The notes below the pieces were generated by a model. That model saw only the letters and a program-made list of their open reading frames with translations. It was not told the DNA's origin and ran no database searches. This document shows, piece after piece, positions 27,172 to 38,524 of a stretch of DNA of 54,168 nt. The stretch lies in assembly GCA_003241965.1 (NCBI GenBank), contig QBMB01000012.1, forward strand, positions 1 to 54,168. The letters run 5' to 3'. The number at the start of each line of letters is the position of its first letter. The first letter of the stretch is position 1. Source of the stretch: Burkholderiales bacterium (GTDB taxonomy: Bacteria > Pseudomonadota > Gammaproteobacteria > Burkholderiales > Burkholderiaceae_C). Both the position numbers and the translations under genes were made by a program.

Positions 27172-29301
27172 ATGCCCGCAAAAGTCGAAGGCAAATCCGC
27201 CGCTCCCGCGCTTTCCGCCCCTCAAAAAGCCCTGCGCAAGCTGGGGCTGGTGCGCGACATTGACCTGGCGCTGCACCTGCCGCTTCGCTACGAGGACGAG
27301 ACCCGCATCATCACGCTGCGTGAGGCGCGCGACGGCCAACTGGCGCAGATTGAAGGCACGGTGACGAACAGCGAAATCTCTCAGCGCCCGCGCCGTCAGT
27401 TGTTGGTGACGCTGGACGACGGCACCGACACCTGCACCCTGCGTTTCTTCACCTTCTATCCCGCACACCGGAAGACGCTGGCCGTGGGCGAACGGGTGCG
27501 TGTGCGCGGCGAGCTGCGCGGCGGTTTTCTGGGCTGGACCATGGTGCACCCCGCGTTTCACGCGGCTGGCGGTGAACTGCCGGACGCACTCACGCCGGTC
27601 TACCCCACCAGCGCGCAGCTGCCGCAAGCCTATTTGCGCAAGGTGGTGGCGAGTGGTCTGCGCCGTGCAGACTTGGGCGAGAATCTGCCGCCCGCGCTCC
27701 TGGGTGGTCTGCACGCGGTGGTGCGCGGCACCTGGACGCTGCGCGACGCACTGCAGTACCTGCACCACCCGGGCGCCGACGTGTCGCTGGACGCGCTCGA
27801 AGACCGCAGCCACCCGGCCTGGCAGCGGCTCAAGGCCGAGGAGTTGCTGGCACAGCAGCTCTCGCAGTTCACTGCCCGCCAGGAACGCGCCGAGTTGCGC
27901 GCACCCGCGCTGCGTGCCAAGCCCGGCGGCCTGCACGAACAGTTGCTCGGTGTGTTGCCGTTTGCACTCACCACCGCGCAGCACCGCGTGGGCGAAGAAA
28001 TTGCGCGCGACCTGATGCGCCAGATTCCCATGCACCGGTTGCTGCAGGGCGATGTGGGTTCGGGCAAGACGGTGGTGGCCGCGCTGGCTGCGGCGATCGC
28101 CATCGACGCGGGCTGGCAGTGCGCGCTGATGGCGCCCACCGAGATATTGGCCGAGCAGCACTTCGCCAAGCTCATCGGCTGGCTGGAGCCCCTGCTCGCG
28201 CCGCTGGGCAAACGCGTGGCCTGGCTCACCGGCAGCCAGAAGAAAAAGCAGCGCGGCGAGATGCTCGCGCTGATCGCCAGCGGCGAGGCCGCGCTGGTGG
28301 TGGGAACCCACGCCGTGATTCAAGACCAGGTGGTGTTCAAGAACCTTGCGCTGGCGATCATTGATGAGCAGCACCGGTTTGGCGTGGCGCAGCGGCTGGC
28401 GCTGCGGGGGAAGATGGGCACTGGGCACACGGAGGTGTCGGCGGGGGCTTCGACAGGCTCAGCCCAGGAGCCCCACCTGCTCATGATGACGGCCACGCCG
28501 ATTCCCCGGACGCTCGCCATGAGCTACTACGCCGACCTCGACGTCTCCACCATCGACGAGCTGCCGCCAGGGCGCACTCCCATCGTCACCAAGGTGGTGG
28601 CCGACAACCGCCGCAACGAGGTGGTGGAGCGCATCCGTTCGCAGGTGGCGCAGGGAAGGCAGGTCTACTGGGTGTGCCCGCTGATCGAGGAGAGCGAAGT
28701 GCTCGACCTGTCGAACGCAACCGCCACGCACGCCGAGCTGAGCGAATCACTGCCCGGCGTGCTCGTGGGCCTGCTGCATTCGCGCATGCCCGTGGCCGAG
28801 AAGAAGGCGGTGATGTCGCTCTTCACCGGCGGGCAGATGGGCGTGCTGGTGTCCACCACCGTGATCGAGGTCGGTGTGGACGTGCCCAACGCGTCGCTCA
28901 TGGTGATCGAACACGCCGAACGTTTCGGGCTCTCGCAACTTCACCAGCTGCGCGGGCGCGTGGGCCGTGGCGCCGCAGCCTCGGCCTGCGTGCTGCTCTA
29001 CACGCCACCCGACAGCGGCCGCCTGGGCGAGACCGCGCGTGAACGCCTGAAGGCCATGGCCGAGACCAGCGACGGCTTCGAAATCGCCCGGCGTGATCTG
29101 GAGATTCGCGGCCCGGGCGAGTTCCTGGGCGCGCGCCAGTCGGGCGCACCGCTGCTGCGCTTTGCCGATCTCGCCACCGACACCCACCTGCTCGAATGGG
29201 CCCGCGCGGCCGCGCCGGTGATGCTGGCCGAGTATCCGCAACAGGCCGAAAAACACATCGCCCGCTGGTTGGGCGGCAAGGCGGAGTTCCTCAAGGCGTG
29301 A
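27172..29301 (+). CDS. recG: ATP-dependent DNA helicase RecG
   Basis: This is a 709-residue branched-DNA helicase that remodels stalled forks and recombination intermediates. An N-terminal wedge/OB domain covers about 20-180. Helicase motifs are GDVGSGKTVVAAL (I), MAPTEILAEQH (Ia), DEQHRFGV (II), MTATPIPRTLAM (III), VSTTVIEVGVDVPNAS (V), and QLHQLRGRVGRG (VI). Between motif II and III, after RLALRGK, the chain carries an extra low-complexity segment (about 419-433) that contains a copy of a dispersed repeat. The E. coli protein has a shorter loop there. The ATG at 27172 is preferred over one at 27151 because a promoter -10 covers the space between them. Confidence 0.96.
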   Translation: MPAKVEGKSAAPALSAPQKALRKLGLVRDIDLALHLPLRYEDETRIITLREARDGQLAQIEGTVTNSEISQRPRRQLLVTLDDGTDTCTLRFFTFYPAHRKTLAVGERVRVRGELRGGFLGWTMVHPAFHAAGGELPDALTPVYPTSAQLPQAYLRKVVASGLRRADLGENLPPALLGGLHAVVRGTWTLRDALQYLHHPGADVSLDALEDRSHPAWQRLKAEELLAQQLSQFTARQERAELRAPALRAKPGGLHEQLLGVLPFALTTAQHRVGEEIARDLMRQIPMHRLLQGDVGSGKTVVAALAAAIAIDAGWQCALMAPTEILAEQHFAKLIGWLEPLLAPLGKRVAWLTGSQKKKQRGEMLALIASGEAALVVGTHAVIQDQVVFKNLALAIIDEQHRFGVAQRLALRGKMGTGHTEVSAGASTGSAQEPHLLMMTATPIPRTLAMSYYADLDVSTIDELPPGRTPIVTKVVADNRRNEVVERIRSQVAQGRQVYWVCPLIEESEVLDLSNATATHAELSESLPGVLVGLLHSRMPVAEKKAVMSLFTGGQMGVLVSTTVIEVGVDVPNASLMVIEHAERFGLSQLHQLRGRVGRGAAASACVLLYTPPDSGRLGETARERLKAMAETSDGFEIARRDLEIRGPGEFLGARQSGAPLLRFADLATDTHLLEWARAAAPVMLAEYPQQAEKHIARWLGGKAEFLKA
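28445..28466. repeat. Dispersed repeat copy in frame inside recG
   Basis: GGGCTTCGACAGGCTCAGCC matches the arm GGGCTTCGACAAGCTCAGCC at 1603-1622 with one mismatch. Here it is a single arm, not an inverted pair, and it is read through in recG as part of AGASTGSAQE, in a surface loop between helicase motifs II and III. The frame is kept. Confidence 0.82.
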
Positions 29302-29354
29302 GCGGGGGGCCCGCTGACACGGGGTATTTGACGGCAGGCGCAAAATACTCCCCC

Positions 29355-30314
29355 ATGACGCTGACCGAACTCAAATACATCGTGGCCGTGGCGCGCGAGA
29401 AACACTTTGGCAAGGCGGCCGAGGCCTGCTTTGTGTCGCAGCCCACGCTGTCGGTGGCCATCAAGAAGCTGGAAGAGGAGCTGGAGCTCAAGATCTTTGA
29501 GCGCAGCGCCAGCGAGATCAGCGTGACGCCGCTGGGCGAAGAAATCGTGCGCCAGGCGCAGACCGTGCTGGAGCAGGCCGCCGCCATCAAGGAGATCGCC
29601 AAGCGCGGCAAGGACCCGCTGGCCGGCCCGCTCAAGCTGGGCGTGATCTACACCATCGGCCCGTATTTGCTGCCCGACCTGGTGCGCCACGTGATCGACC
29701 GCACGCCGCAGATGCCGCTGATGCTGCAGGAGAACTTCACGGTGAAGCTGCTGGAGCAGTTGCGTCTTGGCGAGATCGACTGCGCCATCCTGGCAGAGCC
29801 CTTTCCCGACACGAATCTCGCCATTGCGCCGCTGTACGACGAGCCCTTTCTGGCCGCCGTGCCGCACACGCACGCATTGGCCAAACAAGGCCACATCACC
29901 AACGAAGAGCTCAAGCGCGAGACCATGCTGCTGCTGGGCACGGGCCATTGTTTCCGCGACCACGTGCTGGAGGTCTGCCCGGAGTTCGCGCGTTTTTCCA
30001 ACGACGCTGAAGGCATCCGCAAGAGCTTCGAAGGTTCGTCGCTGGAGACCATCAAACACATGGTGGCCGCCGGCATGGGTGTGACGCTGGTGCCGCGCCT
30101 GTCGGTGCCTTCGTCGGCGCTGGACGGCCACGCCACGCCGGGGCAGGACTTCGGCGACTCGTCGTATGTGCGTTATCTGCCCTTCGAGGGCGAGGCGCCC
30201 ACGCGGCGTGTGGTGCTGGCGTGGCGGCGCAGCTTCACGCGTTACGAGGCCATTGCCGAGCTGCGCAATGCCATCTACGCCTGCGAACTTCCAGGCGTCA
30301 AACGCCTCTCCTAA
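29355..30314 (+). CDS. oxyR: Hydrogen peroxide-sensing LysR regulator OxyR
   Basis: This 319-residue LysR-type regulator has a winged helix at 1-65 ([17 protein letters not shown]). The regulatory domain carries [14 protein letters not shown], whose cysteines fall at residues 199 and 208, exactly the positions of the peroxide-sensing pair of E. coli OxyR. This makes the assignment secure. It should activate peroxide defence genes on oxidation. It follows recG after 53 bases, an order known in Burkholderia (oxyR-recG association), and is followed by dps 35 bases later, a classical OxyR target. The ATG at 29355 gives the family N terminus [12 protein letters not shown]. Confidence 0.97.
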   Translation: MTLTELKYIVAVAREKHFGKAAEACFVSQPTLSVAIKKLEEELELKIFERSASEISVTPLGEEIVRQAQTVLEQAAAIKEIAKRGKDPLAGPLKLGVIYTIGPYLLPDLVRHVIDRTPQMPLMLQENFTVKLLEQLRLGEIDCAILAEPFPDTNLAIAPLYDEPFLAAVPHTHALAKQGHITNEELKRETMLLLGTGHCFRDHVLEVCPEFARFSNDAEGIRKSFEGSSLETIKHMVAAGMGVTLVPRLSVPSSALDGHATPGQDFGDSSYVRYLPFEGEAPTRRVVLAWRRSFTRYEAIAELRNAIYACELPGVKRLS

Positions 30315-30349
30315 CTTCCGTTTTTCAACCCTTCCCTCAGGAGTTCTCC

Positions 30350-30853
30350 ATGGCCAAAATCGCCAGCAAAGTCGCAGCCCCCGCCATCAACATCGGCATC
30401 AACGAGAAGGACCGCGCAGCCATCGCCAAAGGTTTGTCCAAGCTGCTGGCCGACACGTACACGCTGTACCTGACCACGCACAACTTCCACTGGAACGTGA
30501 CCGGGCCGATGTTTACGTCGCTGCACACCTTGTTCATGACGCAGTACACCGAGCTGTGGACGGCGGTGGACCCGGTGGCCGAGCGCATCCGTTCGCTGGG
30601 CCATGCCGCCCCGGGCAGCTACGCGCAGTTCGGCAAGCTCAGCTCGGTGCCCGACGCGCCGGCCACGCCACCCAAGGCGATGGAGATGGTGCGCATCCTC
30701 GTGCAGGGCCATGAGGCGGTGGCGCGCACGGCGCGTGAGCTGTTTCCGGTGGTCGACAAAGCCGGTGACGAACCCACGGCCGATCTGCTGACGCAGCGCC
30801 TCACCGTGCACGAACAAACCGCGTGGATGCTGCGCTCCATCCTCGAGGAGTGA
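30350..30853 (+). CDS. dps: Dps-family ferritin-like DNA-protection protein
   Basis: This is a 167-residue member of the Dps family, which forms 12-subunit shells that store iron, consume peroxide and bind DNA. It has [13 protein letters not shown] and [11 protein letters not shown]. Four ferroxidase ligands are in place by spacing with E. coli Dps (His47, His59, Asp74, Glu78), but the position of Asp67 is Met63 (LFMTQY). The Lys/Ala-rich N terminus ([11 protein letters not shown]) could bind DNA. AGGAG lies 8 bases before the ATG at 30350. It lies between oxyR and ubiA; control by OxyR is likely but no site was identified. Confidence 0.95.
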   Translation: MAKIASKVAAPAINIGINEKDRAAIAKGLSKLLADTYTLYLTTHNFHWNVTGPMFTSLHTLFMTQYTELWTAVDPVAERIRSLGHAAPGSYAQFGKLSSVPDAPATPPKAMEMVRILVQGHEAVARTARELFPVVDKAGDEPTADLLTQRLTVHEQTAWMLRSILEE

Positions 30854-30863
30854 TCTTTCGATC

Positions 30864-31736
30864 ATGGTCGCTGCAACGTCTCCCGCGCCTTCGCGCCTCG
30901 CGCTGTACCTTGACCTGATCCGCTGGAACCGCCCGGCGGGCTGGCTGCTGCTGCTCTGGCCGTCGCTCTCGGCACTGTGGGTGGCGGCCGGAGGCTTCCC
31001 GGGCTGGCACCTGCTGGTGGTGTTCGTGCTCGGTACCGTGCTCATGCGCAGCGCGGGCTGCTGCGTGAACGACGTGGCCGACCGTGAATTCGACAAACAC
31101 GTGAAGCGCACCGCGCAGCGCCCGGTGACCTCGGGCAAGGTCTCACCCCGCGAAGCGCTCGCGCTGGGCGCGGTGCTGGCGCTGGCAGCCTTTGCGCTGG
31201 TGCTCACCACCAACACGCCCACGGTGCTCATGTCGTGCGCGGCGCTGGCGATCACGCTGGCCTATCCGTACGCCAAGCGTTTCGTGTCCATGCCGCAGGC
31301 CGTGCTGGGCGTGGCCTTCAGCTTCGGTGTGCCCATGGCGTTTGCCGCTGTGCAGGCGCAGCTGCCGCCGCTGGCGTGGGTGCTGTTGCTGGGCAACCTG
31401 TTCTGGGTGTTGGCCTACGACACCGAATACGCCATGGTCGACCGCGACGACGACCTGCGCATCGGCATGAAGACCTCGGCCATCACGCTGGGCGCGTACG
31501 ACGTGCCCGCCGTCGCAGCCTTCTACCTGGTGTTCCTCGCGGTCTGGACGGCCGCACTGTGGAGCGTGGTGAACCCCTGGGTGTGGGGCGCCATGCTGGT
31601 GGTGGCGCTGGCTCAGGTGGTGTGGCATGTCCTGTTGATCAAGGACCGCAGCAGAGACGGCTGCTTCAAGGCCTTCCGGCTCAACCACTGGCTGGGGTTC
31701 ACCGTGTTCGTGGGGGTGGTGCTCGGCTTGGCTTGA
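30864..31736 (+). CDS. ubiA: 4-hydroxybenzoate polyprenyltransferase
   Basis: This 290-residue integral membrane enzyme attaches the polyprenyl chain to 4-hydroxybenzoate in ubiquinone synthesis. The two Asp-rich prenyl-diphosphate sites are visible: [19 protein letters not shown] (about 72-90) and [19 protein letters not shown] (about 190). About eight hydrophobic helices follow the usual pattern, starting [15 protein letters not shown]. It begins 10 bases after dps, so read-through from the oxyR/dps side is likely. It converges on the SWIB-domain gene. Confidence 0.96.
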   Translation: MVAATSPAPSRLALYLDLIRWNRPAGWLLLLWPSLSALWVAAGGFPGWHLLVVFVLGTVLMRSAGCCVNDVADREFDKHVKRTAQRPVTSGKVSPREALALGAVLALAAFALVLTTNTPTVLMSCAALAITLAYPYAKRFVSMPQAVLGVAFSFGVPMAFAAVQAQLPPLAWVLLLGNLFWVLAYDTEYAMVDRDDDLRIGMKTSAITLGAYDVPAVAAFYLVFLAVWTAALWSVVNPWVWGAMLVVALAQVVWHVLLIKDRSRDGCFKAFRLNHWLGFTVFVGVVLGLA

Positions 31737-31760
31737 GTGCGCCGCACCCGTGGTTTCCCG

Positions 31761-32018
31761 TCAGCTCAGGTGCTTGCCCACCAGCCCGGTCATCTCGAAC
31801 ATGGTGACTTCATCTTTTCCGAAGACGGCCTTGAGCTTGGCGTCCGCCAGGATGTTTCGTTTGTTCTTCGGGTTCTGCAGGTTGTTGGCCTTGATGTACT
31901 CCCACATCAGCTTCACAACTTCGGTGCGGGGTTGCGGCGCTGCACCGATCACAGCGGCCAGCTCGGCGCTGGGGGTGAGTGCACGGGAGAAGGCGGTTGG
32001 TTTTTTGACAGTGGTCAT
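31761..32018 (-). CDS. SWIB/MDM2-domain protein
   Basis: This 85-residue protein is almost entirely a SWIB domain. It begins TTVKKPTAFSRALTPSAEL, followed by AVIGAAPQPRTEVVKLMWEY, IKANNLQNPKNKRNI, LADAKLKAVFGKDEVTMFEM and TGLVGKHLS. The domain is best known from eukaryotic chromatin remodelers and chlamydial topoisomerase fusions. Stand-alone bacterial copies occur in Burkholderiales and are of unknown function, perhaps DNA or chromatin-like binding. The ATG at 32018 begins the domain; the frame continues upstream without family features. It is downstream of proC on the same strand, 134 bases away. Confidence 0.92.
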   Translation of the reverse strand: MTTVKKPTAFSRALTPSAELAAVIGAAPQPRTEVVKLMWEYIKANNLQNPKNKRNILADAKLKAVFGKDEVTMFEMTGLVGKHLS

Positions 32019-32152
32019 CTGGGGCTCATTGATTGAAACAAGGATTCTAGGGCGTGCTTCCCGTCCCGTTGTAACCGTCTGCCACCGGGTCCGCGGCGAC
32101 AGGCACCTGGTGGGCCGGCGCAGGGACGCTTCGTTCGCGAGCCGCTGGAGCT

Positions 32153-32980
32153 TCATGTGCCGAATTCGCGGCCGAGTTCTGCGGCGCGTTTTTGCGCAGC
32201 GAAAAGCGCTTCTTCAAATTTCGCCTTCACGCCCGCGGCCTCCATCGAGGTCAGCGCCGCGTGGGTCGTGCCGCCCTTGGACGTCACACGCTCGCGCAGC
32301 ACCTGCGGCGGATCGTCCGAGCGTTGCGCCAGCGTGGCAGCACCGATGAACGTGCCCACCGCGAGCTGGTAGGCCACTTCGGGCGGCAGGCCCATGCGGG
32401 CGCCGGCGTCGCGCATGGCCTCCAGGAAATAGAACACGTAGGCCGGGCCCGAGCCGGAGAGTGCGGTCACCGCGTCCAGCTGTACTTCGGCACCCACCCA
32501 CACCAGCTCACCGGTGGTCTTCACCACGGCTTCGACCCGTGCGCGGTCGGCGGTGCTGGCGCCGTCGCGGGCAAACAACCCGGTCATGCCCAGGCCCACC
32601 AGCGCCGGTGTGTTGGGCATGGCGCGCACGATGCGCTGGGTCTGCAGCCAGCCGGCCATGCTCTCGCTGGTGATGCCTGCGGCCACGCTCAGGTGCAGTG
32701 CGCTGCCCAGATGGGGCTGGCTGGCGAGTGCGGCTTCTTTGAAGGTCTGTGGCTTCACGGCCCAGACCACGAGGTCCGAGGCACGCAGGTCCGCGCTGGC
32801 GGCGGCGAGCAGTGAGACGCCGGGGAACTGCTGCGCGAGCTTGGCGCGCTGTTCGTCCCAGGGTTCGACGATCTGCAGCGCGCTCGCAGGATGGCCCTGA
32901 CGGAGCAGGCCGCCGACGATGGCGCTGGCCATGTTGCCGCCGCCGATGAAGGTGATGGTGGGGTGGGTGGGGGTGTTCAT
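32153..32980 (-). CDS. proC: Pyrroline-5-carboxylate reductase
   Basis: This 275-residue enzyme reduces P5C to proline with NAD(P)H. The N-terminal Rossmann motif is ITFIGGGNMASAIVGGLL. Further marks are VVWAVKPQTF, VRAMPNTPALVGLGMTG, and the C-terminal dimer/active segment TALSGSGPAYVFYFLEAM with TSKGGTTHAAL. Length is normal. It lies 32 bases downstream of glpK on the same strand, with no visible terminator between them, so partial co-transcription with glpK is possible. Confidence 0.97.
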   Translation of the reverse strand: MNTPTHPTITFIGGGNMASAIVGGLLRQGHPASALQIVEPWDEQRAKLAQQFPGVSLLAAASADLRASDLVVWAVKPQTFKEAALASQPHLGSALHLSVAAGITSESMAGWLQTQRIVRAMPNTPALVGLGMTGLFARDGASTADRARVEAVVKTTGELVWVGAEVQLDAVTALSGSGPAYVFYFLEAMRDAGARMGLPPEVAYQLAVGTFIGAATLAQRSDDPPQVLRERVTSKGGTTHAALTSMEAAGVKAKFEEALFAAQKRAAELGREFGT

Positions 32981-33012
32981 CGCGCCATTGTCGCGTGCCT
33001 CCAGCTACGGCC

Positions 33013-34506
33013 TCAGGGCGCCACGGTCTGCCTCACAGCGTGTTCCCACTGCGCCATTTTTTCAGCCGCGCGTTCTCGCGAGAGCGTGGGGTGGAAGGTG
33101 CGCTCGGCGCGCCACTGTTTCGAGAGTTCGTCCAGCCCGCCGTACAAACCGGTGTGCAGGCCGGCCAGGTAAGCCGCGCCCAGCGCGGTGGTTTCGATCA
33201 CCGCGGGCCGCACCACCGGAATACCCAGCAGATCGGCCTGGATCTGCATCAGCAGGTCGTTCACGCAGGCGCCGCCGTCCACGCGCAGTTCACTCACGGG
33301 CACACCACCGGCGGCCACCGCGTCGCGGCTCATGGCGTCGAGCAGGGCCGCGCTCTGGAACGCAATGCTTTCGAGTGCGGCGCGTGCGATGTGCGCGATG
33401 GTGGTGCCGCGCGTGAGGCCGGTGATGCTGCCGCGGGTGTCGGGCTGCCAGTACGGCGCGCCCAGGCCGGTGAAGGCCGGCACCAGCACCACGCCGCCGG
33501 CGTCGGGCACGCTCTCGGCGAGCGACTGCACCTCGCTGCTCGACTCGATGGCGCGCAGGCCGTCGCGCAGCCACTGCACCACGGCGCCGCCGATGAACAC
33601 ACTGCCTTCGAGTGCGTATTGCTGAGGCCCGGGTGGCTGCGCCGTGGCGGTGGTGATCAGGCCGTTCTGGCTGATCTGGAAACGTTCCCCGGTGTGCATG
33701 AGCATGAAGCAACCGGTGCCGTAAGTGTTCTTGGCCATGCCGGCGGTGAAGCAGGCCTGGCCGAAGAGGGCACTTTGCTGGTCGCCGGCCACGCCGCCGA
33801 TCTCCAGCGGTGCGCCCAGCCACTGCGCCTGCATCTCGCCGAAGTGCGCGCTGGACGGCAGGGCCTCGGGCATCAGGCTTTTCGGGATGTCGAGCAGGGC
33901 GAGCAGCTCGTCGTCCCACTGGCGGGTGTGCACGTTGAACAGCATGGTGCGCGAGGCGTTGCTCACGTCGGTCACATGGCGCGCACCGCCGGTGAGTTGC
34001 CAGATCAGCCAGCTGTCCACCGTGCCGAAAGCGAGTTCGCCGCGCTCGGCCTGGGCGCGTGCGCCAGGCACGTGGTCCAGGATCCACTTGAGTTTGGTGC
34101 CGGAGAAGTAGGCGTCGATGCGCAGGCCGGTTTTCTGCAGCACGGTGTCGCTCGCGCCCCGTTCGCGCAGTTCGGCGCAGGTGGCCTCGGCGCGGCGGTC
34201 CTGCCAGACGATGGCGTTGTAGACCGGCTCGCCCGTTTTGCGGTTCCACACCACGGTGGTCTCGCGCTGGTTGGTGATGCCCACGGCCTGGATCTGGTCG
34301 GCGCGCAGCTTCGCCTGCTTCAGCGCCTCGCGCGCCGTCTCCAGCTGGGTGGTCCAGAGGTCGCGCGGGTCGTGCTCCACCCAGCCGGGCTGCGGGTAGA
34401 TCTGGCGGAACTCGCGCTGCGCCATGGTCACGACGCGGCCTGAGCGGTCGAACACAATGCTGCGCGAACTGGAGGTGCCCTGGTCCAGGGCAAGCAGGTA
34501 GGTCAT
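33013..34506 (-). CDS. glpK: Glycerol kinase
   Basis: This 497-residue kinase phosphorylates glycerol to glycerol 3-phosphate. It carries the FGGY-family marks [17 protein letters not shown] at the start, [37 protein letters not shown], and the second ATPase signature [20 protein letters not shown] in its core. Its product is the substrate of GlpD encoded at the other end of the locus. It lies 19 bases downstream of glpR in the leftward arm of the glycerol region, so the two are co-transcribed away from the importer operon. Confidence 0.98.
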   Translation of the reverse strand: MTYLLALDQGTSSSRSIVFDRSGRVVTMAQREFRQIYPQPGWVEHDPRDLWTTQLETAREALKQAKLRADQIQAVGITNQRETTVVWNRKTGEPVYNAIVWQDRRAEATCAELRERGASDTVLQKTGLRIDAYFSGTKLKWILDHVPGARAQAERGELAFGTVDSWLIWQLTGGARHVTDVSNASRTMLFNVHTRQWDDELLALLDIPKSLMPEALPSSAHFGEMQAQWLGAPLEIGGVAGDQQSALFGQACFTAGMAKNTYGTGCFMLMHTGERFQISQNGLITTATAQPPGPQQYALEGSVFIGGAVVQWLRDGLRAIESSSEVQSLAESVPDAGGVVLVPAFTGLGAPYWQPDTRGSITGLTRGTTIAHIARAALESIAFQSAALLDAMSRDAVAAGGVPVSELRVDGGACVNDLLMQIQADLLGIPVVRPAVIETTALGAAYLAGLHTGLYGGLDELSKQWRAERTFHPTLSRERAAEKMAQWEHAVRQTVAP

Positions 34507-34525
34507 CTCGGCTTTCGGAAAAAGG

Positions 34526-35320
34526 TCAGGCGACGGCTGCGTCGTTCTGGGTGTCGATGCGCGCGAGCACGCATTCGACGTTGCCTTGCGCGAGCAGCTC
34601 GGTAAAGGGCGGCGGCGGTGGCAGGTCGGTGAACACCACGTCCATGTCGTCCAGCCGCGCGAGCTCGACCATGGCGGGCCGGTTGAACTTGCTGTGGTCG
34701 GCCGCCAGCCAGACCTCGCGCGACTGCTCGACGATGGCGCGCGCCACCTTCACTTCGCGGTAGTCGAAGTCGCGCAGCGTGCCGTCGGCTTCAATGCCGC
34801 TGATGCCGATCAGGCCGATGTCGACCCGGAACTGGCGCATGAAATCCACCGTGGCCTCGCCGACGATGCCCTGGTCGGCGCCGCGCACCAGGCCGCCGGC
34901 CACGATCACTTCGCAGTCCGGGTTGGTGCTCATGAGCGAGGCGATGTGCAGGTTGTTGGTGATCACGCGCAGGCCGCGGTGGTGCTGCAGCTCACGCGCC
35001 ACCGCCTCGATGGTGGTGCCGATGTTCATGATCAGCGAGCAGCCGTTGGGCACCCGCCGCGCCACGGTGCGGGCGATGCGCGTTTTGGCATCCGACTGCA
35101 TGGCCTGGCGCTGGCGGTAGGCGATGTTTTCAGTGGTCGAGCCCGGCAGGCGAACGCCGCCGTGAAAGCGCGAAAGCAGGCCGGCTTCGGCCAGGCGCTG
35201 CACGTCGCGGCGCACGGTTTGCAGGGTGACGCCGAAGCGCTCGGCCATGGCCTCGATGGTCTGTGGACCGTGGGCGCGCACTTCGTCGAGCAGCTGGGTG
35301 TGTCGGGGATTGAGATTCAT
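34526..35320 (-). CDS. glpR: DeoR-family repressor of glycerol genes (GlpR)
   Basis: This 264-residue regulator has the DeoR winged helix ([35 protein letters not shown] is its full span, residues 6-40). The sugar-phosphate isomerase-like sensor includes [31 protein letters not shown]-like [10 protein letters not shown], and AADHSKF. GlpR proteins respond to glycerol 3-phosphate. The context fits: glpK lies 19 bases downstream and the importer genes lie divergently. A short run of five prolines (PPPPPF) lies near residue 240, outside conserved parts. The ATG at 35320 is followed directly by the first helix. The divergent region holds phased half-sites that probably bind it. Confidence 0.93.
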   Translation of the reverse strand: MNLNPRHTQLLDEVRAHGPQTIEAMAERFGVTLQTVRRDVQRLAEAGLLSRFHGGVRLPGSTTENIAYRQRQAMQSDAKTRIARTVARRVPNGCSLIMNIGTTIEAVARELQHHRGLRVITNNLHIASLMSTNPDCEVIVAGGLVRGADQGIVGEATVDFMRQFRVDIGLIGISGIEADGTLRDFDYREVKVARAIVEQSREVWLAADHSKFNRPAMVELARLDDMDVVFTDLPPPPPFTELLAQGNVECVLARIDTQNDAAVA

Positions 35321-35348
35321 CGGTGGTCACTGGGAAAACAGAGCCACT

Positions 35349-35440
35349 CGAACATAACGGAATTCTTTTTGACGCCAGTCAGGGTAAATACCGAATAAAA
35401 ACGAACATAAACGAAACATAGAATCCAGCAAACGAAATGC
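35349..35440. promoter_or_regulatory. Candidate GlpR operator array between glpR and glpS
   Basis: Copies of CGAAnATA-like half-sites lie at 35349 (CGAACATA), 35392 (CGAATAAA), 35402 (CGAACATA), 35412 (CGAAACATA) and 35433 (CGAAATG). The three central ones start exactly 10 bases apart in the same orientation, so they face one side of the helix. The half-site equals the right half of the E. coli GlpR operator (AWCGAACATW) as I know it. The array sits in the AT-rich 161 bases that must contain both divergent promoters. Confidence 0.7.
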
Positions 35441-35481
35441 CACCTGATCATGGGTGTGCGATTTTTCACGCTGGGAGTCGA

Positions 35482-36557
<1,076 letters not shown>

Positions 36558-36558
<1 letters not shown>

Positions 36559-37630
36559 TGGCACGCATCGAACTCGACCTGGCGCACGCCTACAAGCCGC
36601 ATCCGAAGGTGGATGAGGACTACGCGCTGCTTCCGCTGAAGATGACCTTCGAGGACGGTGGCGCCTACGCGTTGCTCGGCCCCTCGGGCTGTGGCAAGAC
36701 GACCATGCTCAACGTCATCTCGGGTCTGCTGGTGCCGTCACAAGGCACGGTGACATTCGATGGTCGCGACGTGACGCGCCAGAGCCCGCAGCAGCGCAAC
36801 ATCGCGCAGGTGTTCCAGTTTCCGGTGATCTACGACACCATGACGGTGGCACAGAACCTCGCGTTTCCGCTGAAGAACCGCAAGGTTCCCGAGGCAGAGA
36901 TCAAGGCACAGGTGGGCCGCATTGCCGAGATGCTGGAAATGAGCCACCAGCTCGACATGCGCGCGGCGGGCCTGTCTGCCGACCAGAAGCAGAAGATCTC
37001 GCTCGGCCGAGGGTTGGTGCGCTCCGATGTGTCGGCCGTGCTGTTCGACGAGCCGCTTACCGTGATCGATCCGCATCTGAAATGGCAGCTGCGGCGCAAG
37101 CTCAAACAGATCCACCACGAGCTCAAGCTCACGTTGATTTACGTGACGCACGACCAGGTGGAGGCATTGACCTTCGCCGACGAGGTGGTGGTGATGACGC
37201 GTGGGCGCGCGGTGCAGGTGGGCGCGGCCGAGGCGCTGTTCGAGCGGCCGGCGCACACCTTCGTGGGCCACTTCATCGGTTCACCCGGCATGAACTTTTT
37301 ACCGGCAATCAGCGTGCGCGGTGGTCTGGTGGTGCTGGACCACCCGTTGGCACTCACTGCCGGCCAGACCCTGCCCGAAGGCCCGCTCAAGCTCGGCATC
37401 CGCCCCGAATACCTCGCGCTCGGCCAGGCCGGCGAGCCCAACACCTTGCCTGTGAAAGTGACGCGTGTCCAGGACATCGGCACCTATGTGATGGTGACCT
37501 GCGAGGCTGGCGAACACCGGCTGAAGTGCCGCCTTGCGCCTGAGGCCGCCGCACCCCTGCCGGGCGACACCGTGCATCTTCGGGTGCTGGGCGAGCACAC
37601 CTGCTTTTATCAAGACGAGGCTTTGATTTC

Positions 37631-37634
<4 letters not shown>
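36558..37634 (+). CDS. glpT: Glycerol ABC importer ATPase 2 (GlpT, rhizobial nomenclature)
   Basis: This 358-residue partner ATPase has canonical Walker A GPSGCGKTT (41-49), Walker B VLFDEP (Glu165) and H-loop VTHD (His198). Its signature motif is LSADQ (139-143) instead of LSGGQ. With GlpS it would form a heterodimer with one canonical and one degenerate ATP site. A MalK-like C-terminal domain follows (about 240-358). Start and upstream stop share one base (TGATG), so translation is coupled. Confidence 0.9.
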
Positions 37635-38516
<882 letters not shown>

Positions 38517-38524
<8 letters not shown>

